From: Oscheius onirici
Lineage: Eukaryota > Nematoda > Chromadorea > Rhabditida > Rhabditidae
Direction: 5' to 3'
Assembly: GCA_932521025.1 (NCBI GenBank)
Contig: OW051469.1
Coordinates: 4,662,398 to 4,726,397 of the forward strand
Length of the DNA: 64,000 bases
Shown here: positions 35,232 through 47,103 of the stretch, piece after piece
How the letters are laid out: the number at the start of each line of letters is the position of its first letter
How positions within the stretch are numbered: the stretch's first letter is position 1
Notes under the pieces: model-generated
What the model saw: the letters and a program-made list of their open reading frames with translations, nothing else
What the model was told of the DNA's origin: nothing
Databases searched by the model: none
Made by a program: the position numbers and the translations under genes

Positions 35232-37511
35232 CTGCAATTAAGAGACTTTTTGGATCCATTTATAGAGAAGAGATCAAGATCGGACGAGATTACAGAGTGT
35301 AAGAGAGAACAAAACAAAGTCGAGACAAAGTCTTCCGGAGGACTAGTTCGGGATAGGTTTGAAAAGTTGTTAGAAAGAAGATTGGACAGACAGACGTGTT
35401 TACAGCGTTTAAGGGACACACGTGAGTCAGGCAGGCTGGCGGGAAAGACGCGTGCTTATACGTAAACCAGGGGCAGAGAGTGAGAGGGAGATGGAAGGGC
35501 AGTCGGTGCAAAAAAAAGGAGTATTATGCGAGTTCTGGGAAAGTTTGCAAAAGATTATAGACATGGTCTTTTGTTAGAACAGCTGATATGCTTCAAATAG
35601 GTCTTGCATCAGACGGAAGGAGTGAGTCAGTGATATGGTCAAGGGGAAGAACTAGCAGAACCGAAAAATTGAAGTCAGAAACAGTTTCAATGAAAAGGAA
35701 GATGAACATAAAAAATCTAGAAATGCAAAGAGATATTTCGACGAAAATGCTGGCAAACACAACTTATCAAACGACTATGTTTCCGGTTCCAATGACACAT
35801 CGAATCAACGGATACTCTTTAAAAGACCACTCTTTCTCAGTCACAAAGTCATGTATTCATCTTACAAGATCCATATAGCCAGTAAAACGAGATAGTAATC
35901 TGCCAGGACAGGTACGAGGACACAGACAGCCGACAACTGATAAGGATTGAAAGGACGTCATGCCAAAAAGGTGGGCCTGGAACTGGCGGTCGGAAATTCT
36001 TCTGGCTAGTATTCAGCGTATTTGGGTGAGAGAAAGATCTGGAGAAAGACTGAGAGATGGGAGAAAGGAAGAACATTATCGTAACATGAAGAAGAAATGT
36101 TCCAGATAGTGTTCAGAGCATCGCAGAGAAATTTAGTGAGAAAAGATGGAGAGGGGTAGAGGATGAGTCAGAGAACGTGATCGGATTTAGATTGAGAGAT
36201 GATCAGAAGACAGTCAAGAGTCACTGTTTGTTATGAATAAGGCGAGGGAGAGAGACTGTTTCGCAACGGGATCAGTTGACGGCTTCAAGCGTCCTGTTTG
36301 GCATGACTTTTCGGTGAAATGACCTCAGGGGCCAACAGAGATAAGACTTGACGGATTGATTGCAGGGAATCTTTTTTGATTTGCCCTGGAATATTGGTCT
36401 AGCCATGAGTCAGACTATGACTGTATGTTTGTTGTTTTGAGCTCAAAGTAAAGCTAGCTTCTAAGGAATTCTTTTACATTCATGACATCCAAAAGAGACA
36501 AAAAGGGGAAATTAAAAAAGAGAACTCAGATCTGTGTTCCGAGCCGATACCCTGATCGCTTATCGATGTAAGAGGCTTCGATAGACTCGAATGTTAGCAG
36601 CTTGTGTTGCGAAAAGAAGAGAGGGGAACACCTATCTTTGTACAGCTGACAATAAGATATTTTTCAACTGTTAGCTCGAAAGTACCAGCGTAATCCGTTT
36701 CGTGAACCATTGCCAATAATTAACATTAGATAGTCACGCAAACTTCCCCCTAAGATGATAACGAAATGCTACTGGATTACGAGCAAGCTATAAATTCGAT
36801 CCAAAGATTGGTTTTTAGTAATTACTCTTGCCTTCCATGGTTGAAAACAAAGTTGTTTCGATCAAATTTCATTATAAGGCCAAGAGCGCTATTTTTTTTT
36901 CGTTTGTGGTACAACTCGTCTCCGAGTAATTTACAGCACCGCCATGGTCTGTCCGAAGAACCGCTCTTGTCGAATATAGACTTGATACAGCGAATAAACT
37001 ATAAACAACTTGCGTATCGCTGATTTTGTCGAAAACCTCGAATACCGTTTCCCTATGCGAATCGCAAAAAAATACATGGGCATAGACAATAAAACGCTTC
37101 ATAAACTAGTGAGCAATCTATATCGTAAAAGTTAGAAGAATAGTTTAAAAAGCATCAAAAGGAGAAAATGATGCTGCTGAAAAGATCAGCTGACAGCTGC
37201 CGGGAGCGTGTTGCTCCTAGACGCAAGAGACATTATCGAAAGGGCAAGAGACCTCGAGGAGAGCGGACAAACAAGCTCCAAAACAAAACCAACAAGTTTA
37301 TTTTCCCGGCCAAGAAAAAACCCTTTGAACCAAAAAAAAGACCAGATCACAATGAGATAGATGGAGGGAAAGAACTAGAATTTGAATAAAGGGAAGCCCG
37401 TAAGACACCGCATAATTACAACGAAACGAATAAATATTAGAGACTCTATGAGATCATTTGTGGAAAAACAATATGCTTAAAAATGGTAGGGGTTAAATAT
37501 GAAAAAATAGA
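35232..37511. other. Intergenic region between the 7TM gene and PIG-W
   Basis: No supported gene. A basic 73-codon plus-strand frame (37168-37389, Lys/Arg-rich) has no domain I recognise. Possible 5' exons of the 7TM gene could lie here but none could be fixed. Confidence 0.4.
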
Positions 37512-39914
37512 CTAGACTTTCCGTTTTACGGTTTTCAGCATCGGGTAGTGGACAGCCAGACAGCAGATGACCATGTAGACTGAGAGAATGACAATGGAGA
37601 CGGTGGGAGAGATTTCGGAGGGAGTTGTTGTCAGATTGACCAGGCCTGAAAATCTTGCTTTGGGAAGGAGTCCGAGTCCCACATGTTTTAACAAATTGTC
37701 CCACACTTTGTCAGCTCTAATAAGTATCAAAACTTCGCGTTATGTAATTACCGTTTACGCGAAATAGCGGATTTGAAAAGAACGTGACAGGATTTGTTGG
37801 GAGCAATTCGCGTAACGTACGTTACTTGATCGAATGGTTCCAATTGTAATTGTGAGCTACGACTAAAGATACCTCGCTTCTTCAGCATTACACATCTTTC
37901 AGGCTTCAGCCAAAAAAAAGCAAACTTTGCAGATAAAGCAAAGACTGTGAGTTTGATTAATTTGCTAGAAACGGAGGTACGGTTTTTCACGGGACTATAA
38001 ACTATGTGACGAGACAAGCAGCTTTGTTTTCAGGAGAGATAAAGGAAGAAAAATTACCTGTTAGCAGATTGCTGATGAGGAAAAACCACATTCCATTCTT
38101 GTTGACAGACTCGAGCAGATCCGGATTTGATCCGTAAAAGGGATTCTCGTCTGAAATTAAGTATTTAACTCTTCTTTCTTTGTTCGCCTGAGTTCCTCTC
38201 GTGTCACGTGGTCTTTACATCAAAAGCTAGAGATAAGACAGCTCAAAACGGAAAGACTTTTTTCAAGAGACGAGATAAGAAAAAGGGACTTACTGAAGCT
38301 AAAGTGAGGCGCATTGGCGGCCCAGGCGACCATATTGAACATTTGGATGAAGAGGAAACAGCCCAGGGCACAGACCAGCAGTGAGAGCTTGACTTTTGTT
38401 TGTTAAAAAACGTTTAAAAAAAGTGGTTACCTGTGAGAAGACGTAGGTCACATTGGCTACGCGGCGACTAGACGGTCCGAGAGTCTTTTCACAGAGAATT
38501 TGGACGAGGAAGAGAAGAAACGAGAGGGCGAGGAGCTTGGCTGCGCATCCGATCCACGCCTTAATGCGGATTCCCGTCTTGGAAATGAAGTCGGCGACCG
38601 ACACACTGGCGTAATGGAGAGCTAGATAGCCCATCAGAGAGACGAGACCTTCGACATTTTGGAGCAGAATGTTGCCGCGTGGGTTCGCCTGGAAAAGGAC
38701 GAAAGCTTCCCAGCCGTGCAGAAGAAGACTTTGCTGGAAGATGGCGAAGAGAACGAACGTCAGGAGCGGATATTTTCGTGGTAGGAGCCAGGAGACTATC
38801 TGAAAACGGTTTTTTTTGAGCAATCTCAAGGAAATTTTGAAAGCAAAATTAAAGGATTTTAATAAAATCTTTTGTATCCAGAGGAAACAGAATAAAAAAA
38901 ACTGATCATATTAGAACGTTTCTCAATAGTTTAAATAACTCACTTTGACCACACCCATCGTGTAGAAAAAGTTCCAATGGACGCCGTATTCTGTCACGGG
39001 TTGATGGTAGTTGAGAAACCAGACGATGAAGGTTCTCGTGAGTCCGATCAGTGGAAGAAGAACCTTCGATGAGAGTAAAGTTCGTCTCCAGGACCTTAAA
39101 TTTCAAGTTATGAAGAAAATTAGGTCATTTACCATGGCTGTGACTCTTTATTCTCAATCATAGACGAAGTTTTGAGTCTACTGCCTACGGCGTCGGCGAA
39201 AACACATGCCGCGACGCCTATATCCATTAGACTGTGGCCGTAGTGGTCTTAAAATGCATAATATTCAGAAAGAGTATTTAAAGTACCTGTTTTCTTGAAT
39301 CTCTCTGGAAAAATGCTGGAGAAATCGACGGCCAAGATGGCTGTACTTATTAAAATGAGCATGGTTCCGCGGAAGTAGCTGACAAAGGTCGTCGGGGCGT
39401 ACTGCTCGTCAATCAACTTGTTCATCACCGTCCGGATAGCGACTCGGTCTGGACATACGAGGTACTCGCAAAGCACGAAAAACTTAAAAAAACTGAGATT
39501 ATGTGGAAAAAGAAACAAACCGCGAGAACTAGCGCTGTAGTTGCTAGAACGATTGCGAGGATTGTAATTGAGGAGGCGAGAACCGTCGTGAGAAGAATGC
39601 CCGGAAGGACGAGAAATAGAACATCTAATAGAAATTTGGACCTGAAAATTGGTGTAAACTGATGGGCAAAAACATAAAATCCAAGAAAAGGTAAAAAAAA
39701 TCGAACCAAAATTTGACGGAAGACCTCTGAAACTGGCCGCCAAGAAAGACCCACGGAAGACCAATATTTCGGACTAGGACGGCTAGCACTATTACGGCTT
39801 CTATTGTAAAAATCTAGAACATTTTTTTATGAGAATTTAGACACAAAGTACCTCTCTTTGTGAGCCTCCTTCCACGACGATTCTGCCCAAGCCGTCTGGC
39901 GTCGCCCTCGCCAT
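37512..39914 (-). CDS. GPI-anchor inositol acyltransferase (PIG-W / GWT1)
   Basis: This is an ER multi-pass enzyme that acylates the inositol of glucosaminyl-phosphatidylinositol during GPI-anchor synthesis. The start MARATPDGLGRIVVEGG is at 39914 with the first donor at 39851. Later exons carry the family marks: a hydrophobic segment ending FLVLPGILLTTVLASSITIL; VSYFRGTMLILISTAILAVD then FSSIFPERFKKT; HYGHSLMDIGVAACVFADAV; a W-R-R-T-L-L-S-S block; the long exon IVSWLLPRKYPLLTFVLFAI to VTYVFSQ (38802 to about 38430); and NGMWFFLISNLLTG / GLVNLTTTPSE. It ends KTVKRKV at 37512. The splice sites I could follow keep frame. The acceptor before LSLLVCALGCF (about 38391) is poor. Family assignment rests on the D-F-x-x-F-P-x-R and M-D-x-G-V blocks. 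Confidence 0.88.
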
Positions 39915-40165
39915 TTATCTTTACACAAAATTGTGTTAAAATCATCTCAAAACACAGACAAAAAAGTAGGAAATGACAGAAAACACATAATTTCGTCCAA
40001 ACATTAAAAACAGACTTATTTATTACACAATAAACCCCATAACAACGAGCAAATTATGCATTTAGCTACCTGGTAATAAAGTGAAAAATTTGGCATGAAA
40101 TTCGGACCCGATTTCTTTGGAATAAGCTGCGAAATACCCGTAAAATGAGAGGAAAATTGGGATGT

Positions 40166-42239
40166 TTAGGGGATTGAGGATCCGTTGAGTCGTTCACAGC
40201 ACTTGCTTGGCACGGCCGACCAGTCGTAGACATACGAGTTTCGAAAGCGGAATTCCTTCTCACATAGAACTTTTCTAGAAAATATTGAACAAAATCTTTT
40301 GAAAAGAAAGATACAAACCTGTCTTTGAGATTCTGGAAGAGGCTTCTCATCTCGTCGGCCGACTTTTTGTGCGTGATCAGATACTGGTTGTTACAGCCGC
40401 GAGAGATCCATTCCGTGTCGAAGCGAGGATCGTGCACGTATTTCACGTCGAGTCCTGAAATAAGAATGATTTTGAAAGATATCAAAATAATGGGTTTTAA
40501 CGGTTTTATTCTCGTGTCGAATTGGTCAACTGATTTTCTGAACAGCAAAAAAAGTTCTATACCAGATCTCTGGGTAACTAGCCAACTGTGTTTGACTTGA
40601 TTAGTTTTAAAACATTAGCCGAACTTTTGTATCAGAGTTGCGATCATAACAATGTGGGAGAAAAAAGCTCACCGGCTAGCCAGGTTCCGACAGAGACATC
40701 TTCATTTTTGTACAGCTTGAAGAGAGGCGCGTTGACGGCCAAAAAGCGGACGAGATCGTGCGACAAGACATATCCACCTCCGAGCTGATATGGCAGATAT
40801 CGATCACACAGAATCCAGTCGTTTTCCTTCCATTTTCCTTTGCGAATTGGCTTCGCCCGGCCGTCGAGGAACCCCCAATAGAGTCGAGGATGCTGAACTT
40901 CGAGCAGGGCGTTCAGAAAGACTCCAATACGAACGAACGAGTCGGAATCGACCTAAATTTAGCTTACAAGTCTAAAAAATAGCTTTTTACCTTCAATATG
41001 TACTTGAAATTGTAATTCTCGTAGGCACAAACCATCGATTTAAGCGTCTTCTCGGCCAGATTGCTGTAAGCTTCTTCCAGACCGTCAATTAGTTCTAAAT
41101 CGCCTGTCTGCTCACTTTCCCGCTTTAATTTCTCGACGATTCCGATGTCTCTGTACTTTTGGTTTATTTTTGAGTGAAAAACAAACAAACAATTTCTTTG
41201 TTCCGATGGGGAAGAAGGGAATGAATACGGCCGGTCCTTTTGTGGACAGCTTCAGCCACGTCTCTCGGATAACCTGACGTCGTTCGGTCTCCTCGGGGCC
41301 GGACATTATCATCACGAGGAGAAAGGTCGTCTGGGACGGTGATTTGGCCGCAGCATCTGGAATTGGTGGTTGAGAAGGATGTTTTGAGGAAACAGAAGAC
41401 GAAAGGTCGGATTTAGCAGATTGTATTGACTATCACTTTGATATCTTTCCCGAACATCTAATGTTTGCGTAGGAAATATATAGGGTGCAGCAGAATTATG
41501 GGCGCACTTCGTTTACATTGCGCGGGCGCGGACTGTTTCGCATTTTTCCGAGTATTTAGACGTATACTTGTTTATTTTTATTTGTTTTACCACGATTCAT
41601 GCATAAACTTATTTGTGCTCTGAATCTGTGGCCCCAAAGTGACACAAGACTGGTGCCGCGTTGAATGAATGTTGAAAAAAGACTTCATTGCGTACGGCGA
41701 ATGGCCTCCAAACTCGCATGATTTAAATTCCCTGCACTTTTCCGTATGGTCTGTATTGGAAAAGAAGGCATGCTCGGTCCCTCACAATAATTTGGATTTA
41801 TTTAAGAAGACTTTGAAGAAGGTATGGGAAGAACTTGATGACAACTACCTTCGGGAATCCTGCGCCGCATTCAAGAAGAGACTCAAGCTCTGTGTCGCTG
41901 CTAAAGAAGGACTTTTTTTAAACCTAAGGAATTACCCTTGTTTGTTATTAACTAAATAAACGTAGTTATGAATTTCAGTGTTCTTGCAATTTCATAAAAT
42001 GACTTTTTGTCACGTTACGTTTTTAGGTGCGCCCAAAATTCTGCCGCACCCTGTAAGGGAAGTTTATACAGTGGAGATGGCTCTAGAATTATACCGTTTG
42101 CCCTCTTCACAACTTTTCCTCCTCGTAGCTGTTCTGCCTGGATCGTATTCGTCTCACACTGGCAGCTGAATGCGATAATGACGGAACATATCGCCCAGAC
42201 GGCTATAGCTGTTATCAGGTAGACTCGAACATACGACAT
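40166..42239 (-). CDS. sqv-2: Beta-1,3-galactosyltransferase of the GAG linker (B3GALT6 type)
   Basis: This is a Golgi type II membrane enzyme (GT31) that adds the second galactose of the proteoglycan tetrasaccharide linker. Exon 1 (42239-42095) encodes a short cytosolic end and signal anchor ([20 protein letters not shown]). After a 0.74-kb intron come [40 protein letters not shown], and [20 protein letters not shown] with the D-S-D metal-binding motif. These are followed by [31 protein letters not shown], and [20 protein letters not shown]. The final exon reads [20 protein letters not shown] and stops at 40166. The CNNQYL and YDWSA-CC blocks are specific to B3GALT6/SQV-2. The donor at about 41191 (GTTTGT) is weak. 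Intron 1 carries a mariner relic. Confidence 0.93.
41481..42053 (+). mobile_element. Degenerate mariner-type transposon in sqv-2 intron 1
   Basis: Terminal inverted repeats of 27 bp match with three differences (left 41481-41507, right 42027-42053; TAGGGTGCAGCAGAATTATG at the left). TA lies on both sides (41479-41480, 42054-42055). The plus-strand frame 41669-41959 is a mariner transposase C-terminal fragment: [20 protein letters not shown] corresponds to the W-P-P-x-S-P-D-L-N-P-x-D block that carries the last catalytic Asp, changed here (PLD to SLH). At 573 bp it is under half of a full mariner element, hence internally deleted and inactive. It lies antisense to the host gene. Confidence 0.88.
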
Positions 42240-42952
42240 AAACTGTCTTTTTCATATGTTTGTTGAAAGAACTGGCAAAGAGACGAAGGTGGCATCAAAA
42301 CCACGAGTAGAAATAAGAAAAGAAACGAGAGATATAGACTCTTTATTTTTTTGAAACGGGGCAGGGGAAAGTATACAATAGAGCAATTATGAGCCGTAGA
42401 TGGGGAGACACGGACGCATGTACATCTTGTATCATCTGAAAATTGACTTGTTGGAAAATGAATTTGAGCTGTTTTCCAAGCTTTGCTATGCTTCTGATTT
42501 TGATTATTAAAGTTTGCAATAATCTGTTTTTGACTAGTGCGGTTTCTTTTTAGTCATAATTAGACAAAAAAAAACGAAATAACGGGATTTTCTTTGCCGT
42601 ATGCGAATATTTTGATGTGTCTGCCTACGTCTTTCGCTAGAATTACACATTCGGACCGACCAAAATTCGCTCAAAACATTGGCGGAATAACCATTCTTGA
42701 AGTGAACTCGCTGATATAAAATGGCGTTTAAACAGTGCAGGTCATAGCGAATCGCACGATTTTCAACTCTAGAGACTTTACCAGTGGGACGACTTGTTGT
42801 CAAATGAATTTTTAGGATTTAATATTCAAAACCGGAAGCATTCTGTAAATATAACGCAAATGAAAAAGAACGAACGTGGAGAGAAAGTACCGCTATAGAC
42901 ATCACAATTGGGCACGACCAGAAAACAGGAGTAGAAGGAGAATTTGTAGAGA
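42240..42952. other. Intergenic region sqv-2 / UBE2J2
   Basis: This contains the sqv-2 promoter and the UBE2J2 3' UTR. I see nothing else that can be supported. Minus-strand frames at 42534-42803 and 42826-43134 have no domain. Confidence 0.4.
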
Positions 42953-43885
42953 CTATCGATAGAAGGAATCATCTTGTTCTTGGGCAGCTCGCAGCACGTA
43001 TCTAACTGCAAACGCAAGCACCACGACGCCTGCAACAACGATGAGATTTGTGACGAACGAGGACAAGCCGGACGACTGTTCCGTGCTGCAAATTTGAAAA
43101 GTTTTTGAGATAAAAGAGAAGAAACCAGACACACTTTTCAGCTTGTTGCGAAAAAATAATTCCGGACACACAAAAATAAAAGTTTAAAAAAAAGCGAAAC
43201 GTACTTCGACTTGGCTTCCTCATCGGCTCGAATACTTTCTTCCTCGGCACTCATCTCGGCCAGCTGCTTTTTGATGTCCTCAACCACGCCGGGGAACAGG
43301 TCGCAGAATGTGCGGCTCTTCAGATTGAAGGTCTTACTCCGCTTGGCTAGGAGCCTCTTTTCAGCATCGGTCGACGTGATACTGCCGAGTGTCGGGGCCG
43401 TGTCGTTCATGAAGCTGAGCAGACCTGTGATGATCGTAGAGACCTGTAATTAGTCAAGGTTACTTCTCTATTTTTTCTACCGAAGTTTCTTGAGATCGCT
43501 TAGCGAGCGATCACCGCTATATTGAGCAACAAACGTACGGTCCATGCCGGATTCCAGGTGTCCGGGTGAAAGTCGGAAATGGAGAGACAGAGACGAGTAT
43601 TGGTCTGGAAGCGGCCACTCGGAGTGATCATGTAGATCGAAGGCGGTTTGAAGGGAAAGTCGGCCGGGAAGACGAGCTTTCCGTGATAGATTCCGCCTGA
43701 ATTGTTGTACTTAAATGTAAAAAGAACAAAATACCATCGTAGGGCGTGCTAGGAGCTCCGAAGATCAGGTAGTGCCATTCCAGAATGTTCTCCGCGAGTG
43801 GGGCAGCCTGCAAAAAAGGCACCGGCTCCTTCAACAGCCTCTGGTAGTCCTTCTTTAGTCTGGCCGTCGCGGTAGCACTGGCCAT
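42953..43885 (-). CDS. ER-membrane ubiquitin-conjugating enzyme E2 (UBE2J2/UBC6 type)
   Basis: This E2 serves ER-associated degradation and is anchored by a C-terminal transmembrane tail. Exons (minus strand) are 43885-43735, 43696-43539, 43443-43205 and 43085-42953, all in frame. Family marks are YQRLLKEPVPFL, ENILEWHYLIFG, GGIYHGKLVFPADFPFKPPS, then NTRLCLSISDFHPDTWNPAW with the active-site Cys in RLCLS, and KTFNLKSRTFCDLFPGVVED. The last exon encodes one membrane helix (FVTNLIVVAGVVVLAFAVRY) and a short luminal end (DDSFYR). At about 220 residues it is shorter than human UBE2J2 because the linker before the anchor is reduced. A diverged paralogue lies directly upstream at 44411-45547. Confidence 0.94.
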
Positions 43886-44410
43886 ACTGAATTCAACGTC
43901 ATTTAATGAAAAAAAAAGTTAAAATCAAACGTTCTAATTTTGTGTATTTCTAGGCATTTTATAGATCAGAATTGGAAGTTAATTGATTTTACACACTGAA
44001 ATAGTTCTCGAGTTATTTTGCATCATTTTTTTCCAGCTTTTGATATGACACAAAAGAGCCACAAAAGACGTTGCATATAAATTGGAGGTAAGAATTAGAA
44101 CAAACTGTTCTTCGTGGCATTCGGCGCCTGAAAACAAAGTGCGAAGTGATTTATTCAATAGCCAATTACTGTAAGTAAGGAAGCGCGACAATATATACAA
44201 CTCGTAAGGGAGAAATCCAAGTTTTCTCTACAACAAAATGCGAATGAATGGGACCAATAATCGACCGCAGTCAAATGGTGGGCAAATTCGAAATTTGGCT
44301 CAAGAAGAAGAGGAAACACTGGGACATATAACTCCAAGCCTACTGGGCTTCGAAAAAAGAAGAATATGGTTACCCGGATAGTGAGACAATACAAAACAGG
44401 AAAATGGGAA
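43886..44410. other. Intergenic region between the two E2 paralogues
   Basis: 525 bp of AT-rich sequence holding the promoter of the first E2 and the 3' UTR of the second. No further gene is seen. Confidence 0.4.
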
Positions 44411-45547
44411 CTAGTCATCGGTCAAATCGATCACATCGACAGGTCTCTTGGCCTGTGGAGCGTCTTTGTCGACAACAATGTCGGAATTGGACTCGCGTTT
44501 TCGCAGCTGGCTTCTGGAATTATCGACAGATAGAGAGGATGCTTCTAGACAAGCTGCGGCACGAAACGACTCGGCCAGTGCTGGGAACATTCGGCAAAAA
44601 TCTGGATTCTGAATGAAAACGAACTTGAATAGACGAGGTTAAAAACTTACGGCTAGATTAAACGCCTTGCTCTTCTGTGCAAGCTCCCTTCTGACTTCGT
44701 TGCTTTCGACAATTGCCCCGGCAGCCACGCCATCCTCGTTCATGAAAGAGTGAAGACCGAGGAGAATGGATGAAACGGTCCATCCGGGGTTCCATTGTTC
44801 TGGATGATAGTCGCTGATCGAGAGACATAGTCTCATATTGATTCGGAATCGTCCATTTGGCGTGGTCATACAAATTGACGGCGGTTTCCATGGGAAGTCC
44901 GGTTGGAAGACGACCTTTCCGTGATAGTAGCCTCCTGAAAAGAATGAGTTAGATCATGAGGAGAAAAGGATGATGGTAGTTTGTTCGGTACTTTGGTGAT
45001 ACGTGTATCACCAAAGTACAGTTTGTTATACATGAACGTCGGCAGTCAGTCCGTTAAAAAGTATTTACAGGAACTCAAGGATCGAGCAAACGTTTTATGT
45101 TCAGCCAAACCATCATTTTTTCCCCTTGTTCGCCTTAGTTTCAAATATTTCTAAATCGTGTGGCAGAAATTCCAGCTACAAAATTATTTTACGGTTGCCT
45201 AGTTCCACGCTGAAAAGGATCTCAAAATAGAAGAGGTTAGAAAACCAAAACGTCTATGTTCAGAAACAAGAGTTTACCATGATAAGGGGTGTCCAGCGAC
45301 CCCTCGATGCAGTAGTGCCACTCGAGGATATTCTGCTCACTCGGGGCGGCGTGGATTCCGGGAAGAGGCTCCTCCAAAAGACTTTTCCAGTCGCGCTGAA
45401 GACGACGCAGAGCAATTGGCTGAGGATGCTGCGACGGTCTTAACTTGTTTTCGTTAAAAAAAATGTTTGGACAAACCTGGGAAAGTCGCCAGTTGAGCCG
45501 GGCAAATGGGCCGCCCACGGATTCATTCTGGGCACTCGCTCAGCCAT
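44411..45547 (-). CDS. Diverged UBE2J2-type E2 lacking the membrane anchor
   Basis: This is a tandem paralogue of the E2 at 42953-43885. Exons (minus strand) are 45547-45477, 45438-45278, 44934-44651 and 44608-44411, all in frame. The catalytic domain is intact: QNILEWHYCIEG, GYYHGKVVFQPDFPWKPPSI, NMRLCLSISDYHPEQWNPGW (active Cys in RLCLS), AQKSKAFNLA. The first exon is new (MAERVPRMNPWAAHLPG). The last exon does not encode a membrane helix. It is hydrophilic, with a basic stretch (QLRKRES) and DKDAPQAKRP, and ends PVDVIDLTDD, which has the form of a SUMO-interaction motif (V-I-D-L-T with acidic flank). The protein is therefore predicted to be soluble and possibly nuclear, unlike the ER-anchored parent. 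Partner and substrate are unknown. A 15-bp perfect hairpin lies in intron 2. Confidence 0.88.
44988..45019. repeat. Near-perfect hairpin in an E2 intron
   Basis: GTACTTTGGTGATAC and its exact reverse complement are separated by only 2 nt. The site lies in the intron between exons 2 and 3 of the anchorless E2. It could be a MITE end scar or an RNA structural element. Confidence 0.8.
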
Positions 45548-47103
45548 TATTAAGCAGCTAAAGTATTGCAATTTTTTATACAAATGGTTAAAATTTTGTA
45601 CAAATGGTTAAAGCGAGTGTCCGGATCTTTTTACGAGTATGAGTTATTATACGGGTCTTGTAGAGAAAAACTCGCTGAACACGGAGCTATATATTTTATG
45701 CATATTATTTTCGCTTTTGACCAAGCGGTAAAAGTCGCTCTCCCAGAACAAAAGTTACCATTTGCCAAACGCTCGTTCGGCAGTACGTACGAGCTTACAT
45801 TGACAAGTTATGACTCGTTTTGACAAGTCAAATAGTGAGTTAGGCAGAGGAATATTTAGTCGAAATTGGGACCACTGGGAGCATGTTGCTCTGTTTTCGT
45901 AAAAAGCGTTACAACCGCTTTAAATTTAGTTGTGAAGAAGCATTTTTTGCCTCAAAATTTAGCGGATATAAGCAGAAAGAACCACGACAGAAATTGAAGT
46001 TCACACCAGAGATGTGCGGGAATAGTCAAAAAAATTCCCGCGGGAATGTTTAGTCTCAAAAAATTCAAAAAAAAAAAAAAAGGAATCCCGTGCTCGCTTT
46101 TATTCCCGCGTTCCCGCGGGAATATTCCCGTGGCAAGCAGTTTTTCCCGCGGGAATGACGGAAATCGCGGGAATTTTGCCGCTGACAGAAAAAATACCCC
46201 ATATTTGGGCAAAAAAGTCGGTCCTTCCTTGATTTTTGCTGACGAAAAACTCTAAAATCGCAAGAAAAAAGAGTCTTATTTTTCCCGCGAGAATCCTGAA
46301 AATTCCCGCGGGAATGCACGGGAATTTTACTGTCTAAAAATTATTCCCGCGTCCCGCGGGACGGACGGGAATCCCGCGCATATTTTTTCCCGCCTTCCCG
46401 CGGGAATTTCATTCCCGCACATCTCTGGTTCACACCCCCTACAAAGCCTTTGAAAATAAGTCCAAAACCAGTCAAGACACGTTTTGACTTGTTAGGCCAA
46501 GTCACTTTCAAAAAATTTTCCGAAAAAAGGTCCTGACACTCGCTTTAATAAATTTGAGGTAGAAATTGATAAAACAGAAATCGGAATAAGACATGTAGTG
46601 AAAAACGATTTAATTAGATGAACCGAATAAAATTATGTAAAACCGCAGTCGTAACTATGCGAAATCAATAAATACGCCATATACGAAAAAAGTGTAAAAG
46701 AAGGGACGGAGAGCAGCGCGTGGCGATTAGAAGATTCTAAAATGTGAAAATCAATAATGGGAGTTGAAAGATTGGAGATTTTTGCATCACAAAATGACCG
46801 AAACGTATCAATATGTCGTTATGCAAATGAGAAATTGGAAATATTGTTTTTCTTGAACTGATACAAAAAACAGAAAACCATAGTCTGAGCAAAGGCGAAT
46901 TTTACAATGCAGTGCTTTAAAAATAACGTGGTAAGCGTAAGGTACAAGTAAGGTATAATTTTCGGCTGAGTATTCAATTCCCGCATGTTTTAACGCTGAT
47001 AGTTTTTTTCCACGGGTTTTGTGCGGTGTGAACTCTGCAAGTCCCACTAGCATGACGGGGCTCAACAAAATCTGTTCAAAACGTCTTAATAAACTGAAAA
47101 CAA
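45548..47103. other. Intergenic region with a hAT-like MITE
   Basis: The element at 46007-46427 is described separately. The rest is AT-rich, carries a frame at 45566-45823 (+) without a domain, and includes the 3' UTR of the NECAP gene. Confidence 0.5.
46007..46427. mobile_element. hAT-type MITE built of CCCGCGGGAA palindromes
   Basis: A perfect 17-bp terminal inverted repeat (CAGAGATGTGCGGGAAT, left 46007-46023; inverse at 46411-46427) is flanked by an 8-bp direct repeat GTTCACAC (45999-46006 and 46428-46435). An 8-bp duplication and CAGRG-type ends are typical of hAT transposons. The 421-bp interior lacks a transposase. It carries about seven copies of the palindrome TTCCCGCGGGAA or close variants. 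Confidence 0.88.

Noticed and set aside
46044-46300. Repeated CCCGCGGGAA units considered as CRISPR-like or enhancer array
   Set aside because: Spacing is irregular and units are palindromic. They lie between hAT-type TIRs with a target duplication, and the host is a eukaryote.
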